Source: Streptomyces ochraceiscleroticus (GTDB lineage: Bacteria; Actinomycetota; Actinomycetes; Streptomycetales; Streptomycetaceae). From it: 64,000 nt of DNA. The translations under genes and the position numbers were made by a program. Shown piece by piece: positions 17,614 to 26,618 of the stretch. Positions within the stretch are counted from its first letter, which is position 1; each line of letters starts with the position of its first letter. The stretch spans positions 1-64,000 of the forward strand of contig NZ_JOAX01000004.1 of the NCBI RefSeq assembly GCF_000720485.1. Direction: 5' to 3'. Below the pieces are notes generated by a model. It ran no database searches. It saw nothing but the letters and a program-made list of their open reading frames with translations, and was not told where the DNA came from.

Positions 17614-18438
17614 ATGAACACCACGCCGGCGTCCCCTGACGCCGCTCCCATCCGGGTCTTCCTGCTGGATGACCACGAACTCGTCCGCCGCGGATTACAG
17701 GATCTCCTCAGCTCCGAGCCGGACATGACCGTCGTCGGCGAAGCGGCCGACGCCCGTCAGGCACTCGCCCGCGCCCCCGCCCTGCGGCCGGACGTCGCGG
17801 TGCTCGACGTCCGGTTGGGCTCCACGGCGGACGGCGCGGATCAGGAAGGCATCAGCGTCTGCCGCGATCTGCGCGTCGCACTCCCTGATCTCGCCTGCCT
17901 GATGCTGACGTCGTTCGACGACGACGAGGCGCTCTTCGACGCGATCATGGCCGGAGCCGCGGGATACGTCCTCAAGCAGATCCGGGGGTCCGATCTGGTG
18001 ACGGCCATACGTACCGTCGCGGCAGGCAAGTCGATGCTGGACCCCGGTGCGACGGCCCGCGTGCTGGCCCACGTCCGCAGCCCCGCCGACCACACCGGTA
18101 CCAGCGGCTCACCCGAACTCTCCCGTCTCTCCCCGCGTGAGCGGGAGATCCTGGACCTGATCGGCGAGGGCCTCACCAACCGTCAGATCGCCGAGCGCCT
18201 TTACCTCGCTGAAAAGACCGTGAAAAACCGGATCTCCGCCATCCTCACCAAGCTCAAGGTGGGCAGGCGCATACAGGCCGCGGTCATCGCCGAGCGCGTA
18301 CGGGAGCGGGAAGAGTCAGGGCCAGGGGAGGGTCACAGGACCGCTGAGCGCGGGACACACGGGACACACGGGCAGGGCGGTACCGGTCCGCGATCCCACC
18401 GGCATCACCCCGTCCCCGACCGCCGGGAGCTACCGTGA
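17614..18438 (+). CDS. NarL/FixJ response regulator, DevR/OsdR-like
   Basis: 274 residues. The receiver domain has DD at 19-20, phospho-Asp65 in VAVLDVRLGS, a conserved Thr in MLTSFDDDEALF, and Lys in YVLKQIRG (the DevR/DosR signature). The LuxR HTH is LSPREREILDLIGEGLTNRQIAERLYLAEKTVKNRISAILTKL (AEKTVKNRISAIL is typical of DevR). It exceeds the usual 217-220 residues by a basic, His/Gly-rich tail of about 45 residues, and its last 9 bases overlap the convergent kinase gene. Its partner is probably that kinase. It is predicted to activate neighbours such as the nitroreductase and Usp under low oxygen. Confidence 0.85.
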   Translation: MNTTPASPDAAPIRVFLLDDHELVRRGLQDLLSSEPDMTVVGEAADARQALARAPALRPDVAVLDVRLGSTADGADQEGISVCRDLRVALPDLACLMLTSFDDDEALFDAIMAGAAGYVLKQIRGSDLVTAIRTVAAGKSMLDPGATARVLAHVRSPADHTGTSGSPELSRLSPREREILDLIGEGLTNRQIAERLYLAEKTVKNRISAILTKLKVGRRIQAAVIAERVREREESGPGEGHRTAERGTHGTHGQGGTGPRSHRHHPVPDRRELP

Positions 18439-20163
18439 CAGGGGAACACGCCAGATCAGACGGATTCCCCCTTGGGCCGGCGCTTCCAGACGCAGGCTGC
18501 CGCCGAGGAGATCGGCCCGGGACCGGAGGTTGGTGAGGCCCCCTCCCGGTGTGCCGGCCCCGAGGCCCACCCCGTCGTCCGTGACACTGAGGACGGCCTC
18601 GTCCGCCACGGTCAGGGCCACGTCCACTCGACGGGCGTGGGCGTGCCGGGCCGCGTTGCTCAGCGCCTCGGTGAGTACCGCGAGAAGGTGCTCGGCCGTC
18701 GCCGACGGCACATCGGTGTCGACCGGCCCCTCCATACGAAGCGAGGGAGAGAATCCCAGTGCCTCCCCCGCCGCTCCGACGACATCGAGGATCCGGCGCC
18801 GCAGGCCGGCACCTTCCCGAGGATCCGCGGCGGTGCGCAGACCGAAGATGGTGGAACGGATGATTTTGATCGTCTCGTCGAGGTCGTCGACCGCCCGTCC
18901 CACGCGCAGTGCGGCCTCCGGCCGCTCGATCAGCCGGCCGGCACTCTGCAGCGTCATCCCTGTCGCGAACAGCCGTTGAATTGCCAGGTCGTGGAGGTCC
19001 TGGGCGATCCGGTCGCGCTCCCGCAGGGCAGCCACCTGCTCCGACTCCCGTCGGCCACGGTCCAGTTCCAGGGCGAGGGCGGCTTGCTCGGCGAACCCGG
19101 AGATCAGTCGTACGTCGCTGTCCAAGAACGGCTGCCGGCCCGCCGTGCGACTCAGCCTGAGGGAACCGCGGGTGTGCGCGTCGCTCCGCAGCGGAACGGC
19201 GACGGCGGGGCCAGTGGCCGAGAGGTGGGATCGCGACGCGTACGCCCGTGGATCGGTGGCGAGGTCGCCGGTGACCGCCGGTTCACCAGTGCAGGCGGCC
19301 CGGCCTGCGAGCGATCCCTCGCGCGGAACCACCGATCCGGCGAGCTGCTCGGCTCCCACCCCTTGCGCCACCGTTGCGGTCAGCTCACCAGTGACGGCGT
19401 CCGGAAGAAAGACCGCCACCGAGTCCGCGTCCGCCAGTTCCCCGCTGCACCGGGCGATCAGGGCGAGCACCTCGCCGGTCTCGGCTCCGGACAGCAGCAC
19501 CCTGGTGATCTCGCCCAGCGCTTCGAGCCACTGCTCCCGCCGCCGGCTCTCGTGGTACAGCCGCGCGTTGTCTATGGCCACACCCGCGGCGACCGCCAGC
19601 ATGGAGAGCATGGCCTCGTCCTCGGCGTCGAACCGCGCGCCACCGCGCTTCTCGGTGAGGTAGAGGTTGCCGAAGACCTCGTCACGGACTCGTATCGGCA
19701 CTCCGAGGAACGTCCGCATCGGCGGGTGATGCTCGGGAAAACCGTAGCTGCTGGGGTGAGCGGCGAGATCCGTCAGCCGCAAGGGCTTCGGATGGCGGAT
19801 CAGCTCGCCGAGTATGCCGTGCCCGGAGGGTAACGGGCCTATGTCATGGGCCAGTTCGTTCCCGATGCCGACAGGCAGGAAGCGAGACAGCCACTGACCC
19901 TCTCCGATCACCCCGAGAGCGCCGTACTCGGCGTCGGCAAGCACCACTGCGGCCTCGACGATGTGTTGCAGTACCTGCTCAAGATCCAGGTCGCCGCCGA
20001 TGTTCAGAACCGCGTCCAGGAGGCCGGGTATACGGTCGTGTGGGGTGCGAGCGGCAGCGAGCCGAGAGTGCAACTCCTCCAGAAGCCCGCCCAAGCGCAG
20101 CGGCGACAGCGTCTCAGGGTGTTGCCTGTCGACCGACTCCTGTTTGTCCGTCGAATCCGGCAT
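18430..20163 (-). CDS. double-GAF sensor histidine kinase, DevS/OsdK-like
   Basis: 577 residues, almost the length of mycobacterial DevS (578). GAF-A (about 50-205) includes FPEHHPPMRTFLGVPIRVRDEVFGNLYLTEK; GAF-B is about 215-370. The HisKA_3 box ERDRIAQDLHDLAIQRLF has phospho-His391, and the HATPase has EALSNAARHAHA. Mycobacterial DevS uses His149 as haem ligand and His395 as phospho-site. The constant offset of 4 places His145 of this protein at the haem position, so a gas/redox-sensing haem is likely (inference). ATG 20163 was chosen where the conserved DevS N-terminus begins. Confidence 0.85.
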   Translation of the reverse strand: MPDSTDKQESVDRQHPETLSPLRLGGLLEELHSRLAAARTPHDRIPGLLDAVLNIGGDLDLEQVLQHIVEAAVVLADAEYGALGVIGEGQWLSRFLPVGIGNELAHDIGPLPSGHGILGELIRHPKPLRLTDLAAHPSSYGFPEHHPPMRTFLGVPIRVRDEVFGNLYLTEKRGGARFDAEDEAMLSMLAVAAGVAIDNARLYHESRRREQWLEALGEITRVLLSGAETGEVLALIARCSGELADADSVAVFLPDAVTGELTATVAQGVGAEQLAGSVVPREGSLAGRAACTGEPAVTGDLATDPRAYASRSHLSATGPAVAVPLRSDAHTRGSLRLSRTAGRQPFLDSDVRLISGFAEQAALALELDRGRRESEQVAALRERDRIAQDLHDLAIQRLFATGMTLQSAGRLIERPEAALRVGRAVDDLDETIKIIRSTIFGLRTAADPREGAGLRRRILDVVGAAGEALGFSPSLRMEGPVDTDVPSATAEHLLAVLTEALSNAARHAHARRVDVALTVADEAVLSVTDDGVGLGAGTPGGGLTNLRSRADLLGGSLRLEAPAQGGIRLIWRVPLSR

Positions 20164-20283
20164 AGGGCGAGCCTCCCCGCTCCCCCGCGTTCGATCCGCT
20201 CTCGGCAGACTAGCCCGGAGGCAGCGGTTCGTCCCGTCTCCGTGCACGCCGGCTCCGCGCTACGTGCAGCAGCCCGCGGACGA

Positions 20284-21154
20284 TCAGATTTTCGGGACGA
20301 CCGCGACCGGACACTACGCGTGGTGCAGCACCGTGTGAGTGACCAGGCCGAGCTGCAGCCCTGCATGGCCGTGCCGCCGGTGCGCACCGACCACCAGCAG
20401 GTCGGCGGTATGTGACGCCGCCACCAGCAGGGTGCCCGGAGTTCCCTCGACGGCCCGGCGCTCCACGGTCACCTGCGGGAATGCGGTGACCGGCTTGTTC
20501 AGCACCTCCTCGAGCAACGCCCGCGCGCAGTTCGTGTTCGGCGCGGTATTCGCCGGGCGCACCGAACTGTTCAGGTACTTCGGTGCCGGCGCAGCGCCAC
20601 GCATGGACGGCTTCGACGGTGCAGTCGCGGAGCGCGCCTTCTTCAAGGGCGAACGTCACCGCCGCCGTGACCGCCGGGCACTCACCGACCCCCAGGACCA
20701 CTTTGCGCTGACCACCAAGGGAGGTCTCCGTACGGCCGCGCACCACGATCACAGGGCAGTGAGCACGAGCCGCCACGCCCAGCCCCACCGAACCGAGCAG
20801 CAACGACGTCAGCCGTCCCCGGCCACGGTGTCCGATCACCACCGCTTTCGCTCGTTGCCCCTCGGCCAGCAGGGCCTCCTCCGGGTCATCCGGAGCAGGA
20901 TATGTGGTGATCTCCAGGCCCGGCACACGCCGAGAGGCCCGTTCGGCTGCGACGCCGACAATCGTCTCTTCCGTGACGCGTTCGGAGGCCCGCTCGGTCG
21001 GCCGATCGGGGAGGTACCCCTCGTACCTCTCCCAGCGCGAGCCGTACACGATGCGCAGCGGAATGCCGTACCGCGCGGCCGCATCGGCTGCCCAGTCCAC
21101 CGCATCCAGGCTGGTCTCCGAACCGTCAACTCCCACCACGAGCGGATGTTCCAC
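20284..21154 (-). pseudogene. tandem universal stress protein, disrupted by frameshift and nonsense codon
   Basis: The N-terminal UspA domain (VVGVDGSETSLDAVDWAADAA ... VVIGHRGRGRLTSLLLGSVG) is in one frame. The second domain's C-terminal half (ARALLEEVLNKPVTAFPQV ... LLVVGAHRRHGHAGLQLG) is in another. Removing one G from the GGG at 20520-20522 restores a single frame. In that frame an amber TAG at 20314-20316 then interrupts the conserved end HHA-x-CPVAVVP; reading continues to TGA at 20284. With both defects repaired the product would be about 290 residues, normal for tandem actinobacterial Usp. It belongs to the dormancy-type neighbourhood. Confidence 0.85.
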
Positions 21155-21324
21155 GACCCTGCCCTTCTCATCACGGCGGCTTCGTCAATCCACCCCGCGC
21201 CTGCGAGCAGCATCACGCGTTCCGTCCGTCTCCGGACAGGGGCCGGTCCGGCTCCGGCTCAGGGCCTTCCGGCCCCGGGCCGTCACCCCGGCCGGGCCCC
21301 TCCCCTGCCCTCGCCCCTGCTTCC

Positions 21325-21777
21325 TCAACCGTTCAGCCGCAACGTCCACACAACCGTCATCTCACCCGTGACGGCCTCGTCCTCGCGCTGGATGGCGATA
21401 CTGACCGGAAACTCCGGCCGCCCGCCCGCATCGAGCTCGGCGACGACCTCGTCCACGGGACGGCCCAGGGTCGCCGTGGCCGTCACCGGACCCTTGGCGA
21501 CCTTCTTGTAGCCGATCTCCGCCCGCACCGCGAGCGGCACCGCACGAGAGAGCTGGTCACCGAAAGCCTTGAGAACGATGGCACCGCTGGCGGACTCGGC
21601 CAGGGTGAACATGGCGCCCGCGTGGGGGCCGCCGATGTGATTGTGGAAGTCCGGCTGGTCCGGCAGCCGGAGCACCGCACGTTCCGAGGTGACCTCGAGG
21701 AACTCCAGATTCAGGGTCCGCACCATCGGGACCGCGGCGGCCAGCATTTCACCCATCGAGGCACTCTCAACTGTCAT
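21325..21777 (-). CDS. hotdog-fold thioesterase-like protein (DUF4442/PaaI-like)
   Basis: 150 residues with a hotdog-fold pattern: HNHIGGPHAGAMFTLAESASGAIV on the central helix and beta strands AEIGYKKVAKGPVTATATL. The HxxGGPHAGA motif is the substrate-facing element of acyl-CoA thioesterases of the DUF4442/PaaI group. The substrate is unknown. It appears monocistronic; GC-rich dyads after the stop (about 21262-21310) may terminate it. Confidence 0.75.
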   Translation of the reverse strand: MTVESASMGEMLAAAVPMVRTLNLEFLEVTSERAVLRLPDQPDFHNHIGGPHAGAMFTLAESASGAIVLKAFGDQLSRAVPLAVRAEIGYKKVAKGPVTATATLGRPVDEVVAELDAGGRPEFPVSIAIQREDEAVTGEMTVVWTLRLNG

Positions 21778-22041
21778 GAGCGAGATGTTACCGACGAGTA
21801 GTTCGAATGGCCACCCTGCTCACGTCACACCCTCACCTCGGAAGAAGCCCCTTGACGGGAAAGACCCGCCGCCACGAGCCTGCGGTGGCCGACGCCCACG
21901 AAGCACCCACCTGCACCCCGCCAAGTACATGCCAAACTCCCCCGAAGTACCCCCGAACGTCATGAGTCAACGTCAGGGTTCTGTCACGCTCCCTGGGGCA
22001 GCTGTGACACCTCCCACCTCGGACCTTTATCGTTAGCGCCC

Positions 22042-23085
22042 ATGTGGCCAGGACAGCAGCCGCCCGGGGGCGAGCAGAACCCGCAGGATCAGAACCCGTA
22101 TCAGCAGCCGGGTTACCAGCAACAGAATCCGTATCAGCAGCCGGGTTTTCAGCAGCCCAATCCGTACCAGGGCCAGCAGCCCATGCAGCCTCCGCCGCCG
22201 CAGTGGCCGGCGCCGGGCGGGCCCCAGGGGCCGGGTGGACCGCACTCCCCCAAGGGAAGCGGCGGCGGCAACGAGAAGAAGACCACCATGACGATCGCCA
22301 TCGTCGCGGCGGTCGCGGTCGTGGCGGCCGCCGTCGTCACCGGCGTCTTCGTCCTCCAGGACGGCAAGGACGACAAGAAGACCGTCGCCAAGGACGACCC
22401 GAAGCCCACCCACTCGCAGTCCGCGACGGCCGAGCCCACGGAGTCGGCAAGCGGGGGCGCGGGCCCCGGCGGCGACCCGAACGCTCCCGATCGGCCGGTG
22501 ATCAAGGGCTGGCAGACGGTGGTCAACTCCAAGCGCCACGTGGCATTCGACGTCCCCACCAAGGACTGGACGACCACCTCGGCGGACACCTACACCGGAT
22601 TCCAGGACGAGAAGGACAAGTCCGGTTTCCCCAAGACCCTGATCTCGATGACCGCGCCGGCCTACCTCAAGGAGGACTGGTGCACCATCAAGGACAAGGA
22701 CGGCAATGAGTCCACCGCGTCGCTGGCCGGCACCGGCGTCAAGGGCGCGCAGGGCGCGAAGAGCCAGGGCGAGGCCGCCCAGAACGAGGCTCTGAACTGG
22801 GTCTGGGCCGGTTACGATCAGAAGAAGACCGGTACGTTCAAGGGCACCAAGGCAAAGTCCTTCAAGAGCGATCACGGCATCACCGGAAAGCTGTCAACGG
22901 CGACCGTGACCGGCGTGAAGAAGGACAACAAGTGCGACTCGGACGGCAAGGCGTATGCGGTCACGTACACCGACACCACCGGTGAGTACGCGACCTGGAT
23001 CCTCTACGCCGCCAAGGACGTCAAGGGCGAGATCGACGAGGCCACGGTCAAGAAGATCATGAGCTCCCTGCGGCCGCTCGAATAA
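22042..23085 (+). CDS. membrane-anchored protein with Pro/Gln/Tyr-rich N-terminus and extracellular domain
   Basis: 347 residues. The cytoplasmic N-terminus (residues 1-60) carries repeats of NPYQQPG(Y/F)QQ. One transmembrane helix is at about 83-105 (MTIAIVAAVAVVAAAVVTGVF), then an acidic linker, then a domain of about 190 residues (GWQTVVNSKRHVAFDVP ... GEYATWILYAAKDV). This architecture is common among Streptomyces surface proteins of unknown function. Two Cys in the outer domain may form a disulfide. TTTATCG lies shortly before the ATG and could be part of a -10 element. Confidence 0.7.
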   Translation: MWPGQQPPGGEQNPQDQNPYQQPGYQQQNPYQQPGFQQPNPYQGQQPMQPPPPQWPAPGGPQGPGGPHSPKGSGGGNEKKTTMTIAIVAAVAVVAAAVVTGVFVLQDGKDDKKTVAKDDPKPTHSQSATAEPTESASGGAGPGGDPNAPDRPVIKGWQTVVNSKRHVAFDVPTKDWTTTSADTYTGFQDEKDKSGFPKTLISMTAPAYLKEDWCTIKDKDGNESTASLAGTGVKGAQGAKSQGEAAQNEALNWVWAGYDQKKTGTFKGTKAKSFKSDHGITGKLSTATVTGVKKDNKCDSDGKAYAVTYTDTTGEYATWILYAAKDVKGEIDEATVKKIMSSLRPLE

Positions 23086-23133
23086 CCCCTCGAATAATCG
23101 AATGACGCCTCCGGGCAAGAACGCGATGCTGTT

Positions 23134-24486
23134 GTGATGAAGATGGAGCGCCCTGCCTGGGCGGGGCGCAATTACACCCTGCTGACGGCCGCCGCCGTGG
23201 TCACGGGTCTCGGAAGTTCCGGGGCCCTGATCGCGGCGGCGTTCGCCGTGCTGGCAGCCGGCGGTTCGGCGACCGACGTCGGTCTGGTCGCCGCCGCCCG
23301 TACGATCCCCCTGGTGATCTTCCTCCTCGTCGGAGGAGCGATCGCCGACCGGCTGCCGCGGCACCGCGTCATGGTCGCCGCCAACGCCCTGAACTGCGTT
23401 TCCCAGGGCGCCTTCGCGCTGCTGGTACTCACCGGCGATCCCCACCTGTGGCAGATGGCGCTGCTGTCCGCGCTGGGCGGCACCGGCCAGGCGTTCTTCG
23501 CGCCCGCCGCCGAGGGCATGGTCCTCGCCAGCGTCTCCGGCGAGCATTCGGGACGCGCCTTCGCGTTCTTCCGGATGGGCATGAACGGCGCGAACATCGG
23601 CGGCGCGGCACTGGGCGGCGCACTGATCGCGGCGGTCGGGCCCGGCTGGGTGCTGGCCGTCGACGCCGCCGCCTTCGCGCTCGCCGGGCTGCTGCGGGCG
23701 TTCCTCGACGTACGGGGCGTGCCGCCGCGCGAGCCGGGGCACGGCCTGATCGCCGACCTCCGGGACGGCTGGCGGGAGGTGGTCTCCCGGCCCTGGCTCT
23801 GGTCGATCGTCCTGCAGTTCGCCGTCGTCAACGCGGTCGTGGCGGCCGCCGAGGCGGTGTACGGACCGCTGGTCGCGCAGGATCATCTCGGCGGTCCGGG
23901 CCCGTGGGGACTGGCGCTGGCGGCCTTCGGTGCCGGTACGGTCTGCGGCGCGCTGCTGATGACCCGGTACAAGCCGCGCTACCTGCTGCGCGTGGGCGCG
24001 CTGTGCGTCTTCCCGCTCGCCCTGCCGTCCGCCGCGCTGGCCGTGCCGGTGCCGGCCGGCGCGCTGACGGCCGTGATGTTCGGCGCGGGGATCGCGGTCG
24101 AGGTGTTCGCGGTGACGTGGATGATGGCGCTGCACCAGGAGATACCGGAGGAGAAGTTCTCCCGGGTCTCGTCGTACGACTGGCTCGGCTCCCTCGCCAT
24201 GGTGCCGCTGGCGACCGCCCTGGCGGGTCCGGTGCAGGATCTGGTGGGCCGTACCGCCGCGCTGTGGGGCTGCTCGGCGCTGGTCGCGCTGCTGACGGCG
24301 GCGGTGCTGTGCGTACGGGATGTGCGGTGGCTGCGGCGGCGGACGGAGCCGGTGGCGACGTCCTCCCCGGCGGGGACCGCTGACCAGGCTTCGGCCGAGG
24401 CACCCGGCCAGGCTCCGGTGACCGGCCTCCCGGCCCCCGCCTCACCCGCCTCACCCGCCTCACCCGACGAGATCACCCCACGCTGA
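23134..24486 (+). CDS. MFS exporter, EntS-like
   Basis: 450 residues with 10-12 predicted membrane helices (first TLLTAAAVVTGLGSSGALIAAAFAVLA) and the MFS loop 2-3 motif GGAIADRLPRHRVM. It resembles the MFS_3/EntS-type exporters common in Streptomyces. The C-terminal 45 residues are a Pro/Ala/Ser-rich tail (PASPASPASP). The last 14 bases overlap the convergent methyltransferase-fold gene. Substrate unknown. Confidence 0.85.
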   Translation: MMKMERPAWAGRNYTLLTAAAVVTGLGSSGALIAAAFAVLAAGGSATDVGLVAAARTIPLVIFLLVGGAIADRLPRHRVMVAANALNCVSQGAFALLVLTGDPHLWQMALLSALGGTGQAFFAPAAEGMVLASVSGEHSGRAFAFFRMGMNGANIGGAALGGALIAAVGPGWVLAVDAAAFALAGLLRAFLDVRGVPPREPGHGLIADLRDGWREVVSRPWLWSIVLQFAVVNAVVAAAEAVYGPLVAQDHLGGPGPWGLALAAFGAGTVCGALLMTRYKPRYLLRVGALCVFPLALPSAALAVPVPAGALTAVMFGAGIAVEVFAVTWMMALHQEIPEEKFSRVSSYDWLGSLAMVPLATALAGPVQDLVGRTAALWGCSALVALLTAAVLCVRDVRWLRRRTEPVATSSPAGTADQASAEAPGQAPVTGLPAPASPASPASPDEITPR

Positions 24487-25399
24487 ACGCGCCCGTGGGC
24501 GGCTCCGGCGACGGAACCGCCTCCGCGTCCCGTACCGGCTGCGCGTCGCCGATGAGCTCGCGCAGCCGGTCGCCGTGCTCGACCCGGGCGGGGAACGCAT
24601 CGGCCGTCACGCGCCGCGCGATGTCGGCCAGCGGCAGCTCTTCCTGGGACGCGACCAGGATGGCGTTGCCGAAGCGGCGCCCACGCAGCATCGACGGCTC
24701 CGCGATCAGGCACAGCCGCGCGAAGACCGCGGCGAAGTTGGCGAGCTGGCCGCGCAGGAAGGCGAAGGGGGCGCTGTCGGCGAGGTTCGCCACGTAACAG
24801 CCGCCCGGGCGCAGCACGCGGCCGGCGGCCCGCGCGTACTCCGCCGAGGCCAGGTGCGCCGGCACCCGCGATCCGCCGAAGACGTCCGCCACCACGACGT
24901 CCGCGGAGGCCGCCGGCGCCGCTTCCAGTGCGGTACGGGCGTCGGCGGCGTGTACGGATATCCCGCTGTCCGCGGGCAGCGGGAGATATCGGCGTACGAG
25001 GCCGAGCAGCCCGCGGTCGGCCTCGATCACCTGTTGCCGGGAGCCGGGCCGGGTCGCGGCGAGGTAGCGCGGCAGGGCCAGCGCGCCGCCCCCTAGATGC
25101 AGCGCGTCGAGCGGGCGGCCGGGCTCGGCCGCCGCGTCCAGGACGTGCGCGATCCGGCGGGCGTACTCGAACTCCAGGTAGGTGGGCTCGTCGAGGTCGA
25201 CGTACGACTGCGGAGCCCCGTCGACGGTGAGCAGCACGGCGCGCGGCCGGTCCACGTCGGGCAGCAACTTGGCGGTGCCGCAGTCCACTTCCTGCGTGAC
25301 GGGCACGAGAGCTTCGGGCGCGGGAGTCGCAGGCTCGTGAGCTGCCGGCTCGGGAGCCTCGGGCGCGAGAGAGATCGGAACGTCGGATCGGTCTGCCAC
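24473..25399 (-). CDS. spermidine synthase-like (Rossmann methyltransferase-fold) protein
   Basis: 308 residues from GTG 25399. The core DALHLGGGALALPRYLAATRP corresponds to motif I of spermidine synthase/SAM-dependent enzymes, and DVVVADVFGGSRVPAHLASAEYARAAGRVLRPGG to the D-containing post-motif and gatekeeping segment. The N-terminal 30 residues are Ala/Pro/Glu-rich and disordered-looking. Actinobacterial proteins of this kind are often annotated spermidine synthase or fused-MFS spermidine synthase, but true polyamine activity is uncertain. It is convergent with the MFS gene and downstream of the patatin on the same strand. Confidence 0.75.
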   Translation of the reverse strand: MADRSDVPISLAPEAPEPAAHEPATPAPEALVPVTQEVDCGTAKLLPDVDRPRAVLLTVDGAPQSYVDLDEPTYLEFEYARRIAHVLDAAAEPGRPLDALHLGGGALALPRYLAATRPGSRQQVIEADRGLLGLVRRYLPLPADSGISVHAADARTALEAAPAASADVVVADVFGGSRVPAHLASAEYARAAGRVLRPGGCYVANLADSAPFAFLRGQLANFAAVFARLCLIAEPSMLRGRRFGNAILVASQEELPLADIARRVTADAFPARVEHGDRLRELIGDAQPVRDAEAVPSPEPPTGAFSVG

Positions 25400-25461
25400 C
25401 GTCCTATTGTGCGATGCGCGGGCGGTGTTCCGTACCGTTCGCCGCCCGCCGACGCGGTCCC

Positions 25462-26361
25462 TCACCCGCCGTCCGTCCACACCCGGGCCGCCTCCGCAGC
25501 GTGCGCGGTCGCCTGGATGCGCCCGGCGCGGGCCGCGGCGGCGCGCTTGGACGGGTCCAGGACGTTGCGCCCGAAGGCCGCCCGCGCGGCGCGGTCGGGC
25601 GTGATGACCAGTACCTCCGCTCCTTCCGCCGCGAGCCGCGCGGCCTGCGAGCGCGGCGTCGCGACGGGGCCGCCGCCGGACGCCATCGGCGCGATCACGA
25701 CGACGCGCCCGTACCCGGCGGCAAGGTCCGCGTTCGCGCACGAGTGGACGCCGCCGTCGATCCACCGGCGGTCGCCGATCGTCACCGGCGGCCAGACGCC
25801 GGGCACCGCACAGCTCGCGGCGACCGCGTCGGCGAGCTTCACCCCGCTCCCGCCGTCGAACGCGCTGCGCTCCCCCGTGAGCGCGTCCACCGCCGTGATC
25901 ATCAGCCGCCGGGCAGGCCACTCCTGCGAGAGCAGCCGGCCGGCGATCACGGCGCGCTGGGTGTTCTCCGGGCCGGTACGGGCGGCCAGCGCCAGCCGCC
26001 CCATCCGTGCGCCGAAGCTCACCGCGTCCCGCGACCGCAGCGCTATGGCCGCGAACCGGGCCATCGACACGGCGCCCATCCGCGCCGGCGCGCCGCCCCC
26101 CTGCGCGATACCGACGCCGCCTGCGGATGCACCGACCGACGGGCCGCCCGAAGGCCCGGCCAACTGCCGCTCGTACAGGTCCTCCAACGTAAGCTGCCCC
26201 GAGGTGAGTTGCGCGCCGACCAGGGAACCGGCCGATGTGCCGATGACGACGTCGGCCGTGCAGAGATTCACCCCCGCCTCGGCCAGTCCGGCGAGCATCC
26301 CGATTTCCCAGCCGATGCCCGTCAGCCCGCCACCGCCCAGCACCAACGCCGTACCCGCCAT
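25462..26361 (-). CDS. patatin-like phospholipase
   Basis: 299 residues with the oxyanion loop GGGGLTG (residues 8-14), the nucleophile motif GTSAG (about 40-44, catalytic Ser) and the Asp motif DGG (WIDGGV), so the Ser-Asp dyad is complete. Predicted lipid acyl hydrolase, cytosolic, with no signal peptide. ATG 26361 has GGGAGAG upstream. It lies 62 bases upstream of the methyltransferase-fold gene on the same strand and is separated from tuf by a strong hairpin. Confidence 0.85.
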   Translation of the reverse strand: MAGTALVLGGGGLTGIGWEIGMLAGLAEAGVNLCTADVVIGTSAGSLVGAQLTSGQLTLEDLYERQLAGPSGGPSVGASAGGVGIAQGGGAPARMGAVSMARFAAIALRSRDAVSFGARMGRLALAARTGPENTQRAVIAGRLLSQEWPARRLMITAVDALTGERSAFDGGSGVKLADAVAASCAVPGVWPPVTIGDRRWIDGGVHSCANADLAAGYGRVVVIAPMASGGGPVATPRSQAARLAAEGAEVLVITPDRAARAAFGRNVLDPSKRAAAARAGRIQATAHAAEAARVWTDGG

Positions 26362-26405
26362 GCGTGCCGCTCTCCCATTCGTCGATGGTCCGACATTCCT
26401 CGATG

Positions 26406-26442
26406 GTCCGGCGTTCCCCTTGCTCCAAGGGGAACGCCGGAC
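26406..26442. terminator. perfect 16-bp hairpin between tuf and patatin genes
   Basis: Arms 26406-26421 and 26427-26442 are perfectly complementary around the loop GCTCC. TCGATGGTCCG is repeated just outside. It lies about 180 bases past the tuf stop and 45 bases before the patatin start, so it most likely ends tuf transcription. Confidence 0.65.
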
Positions 26443-26618
26443 GTGCAGTCTTCCATCGAGAACGCGCCGCCGACAGGCCCCATCCGGACCCGGCCCGCAC
26501 GCCCGGACACCCGCGCCCTCGCACAAGAAACTTCACGTGAACGCGGGTGTGCAGGTGCACGTGTGGCCGCACGGTCCGGGCTTTCGGAACCATCCGAACG
26601 GCCCTCGGCCCCGGTCCC

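Noticed and set aside
22060..22180. Regular CAGCAGCCGGGTT-like repeats, considered as a CRISPR or tandem DNA repeat
   Set aside because: They encode the NPYQQPG protein repeats of a real gene, are in frame, and lack spacers.
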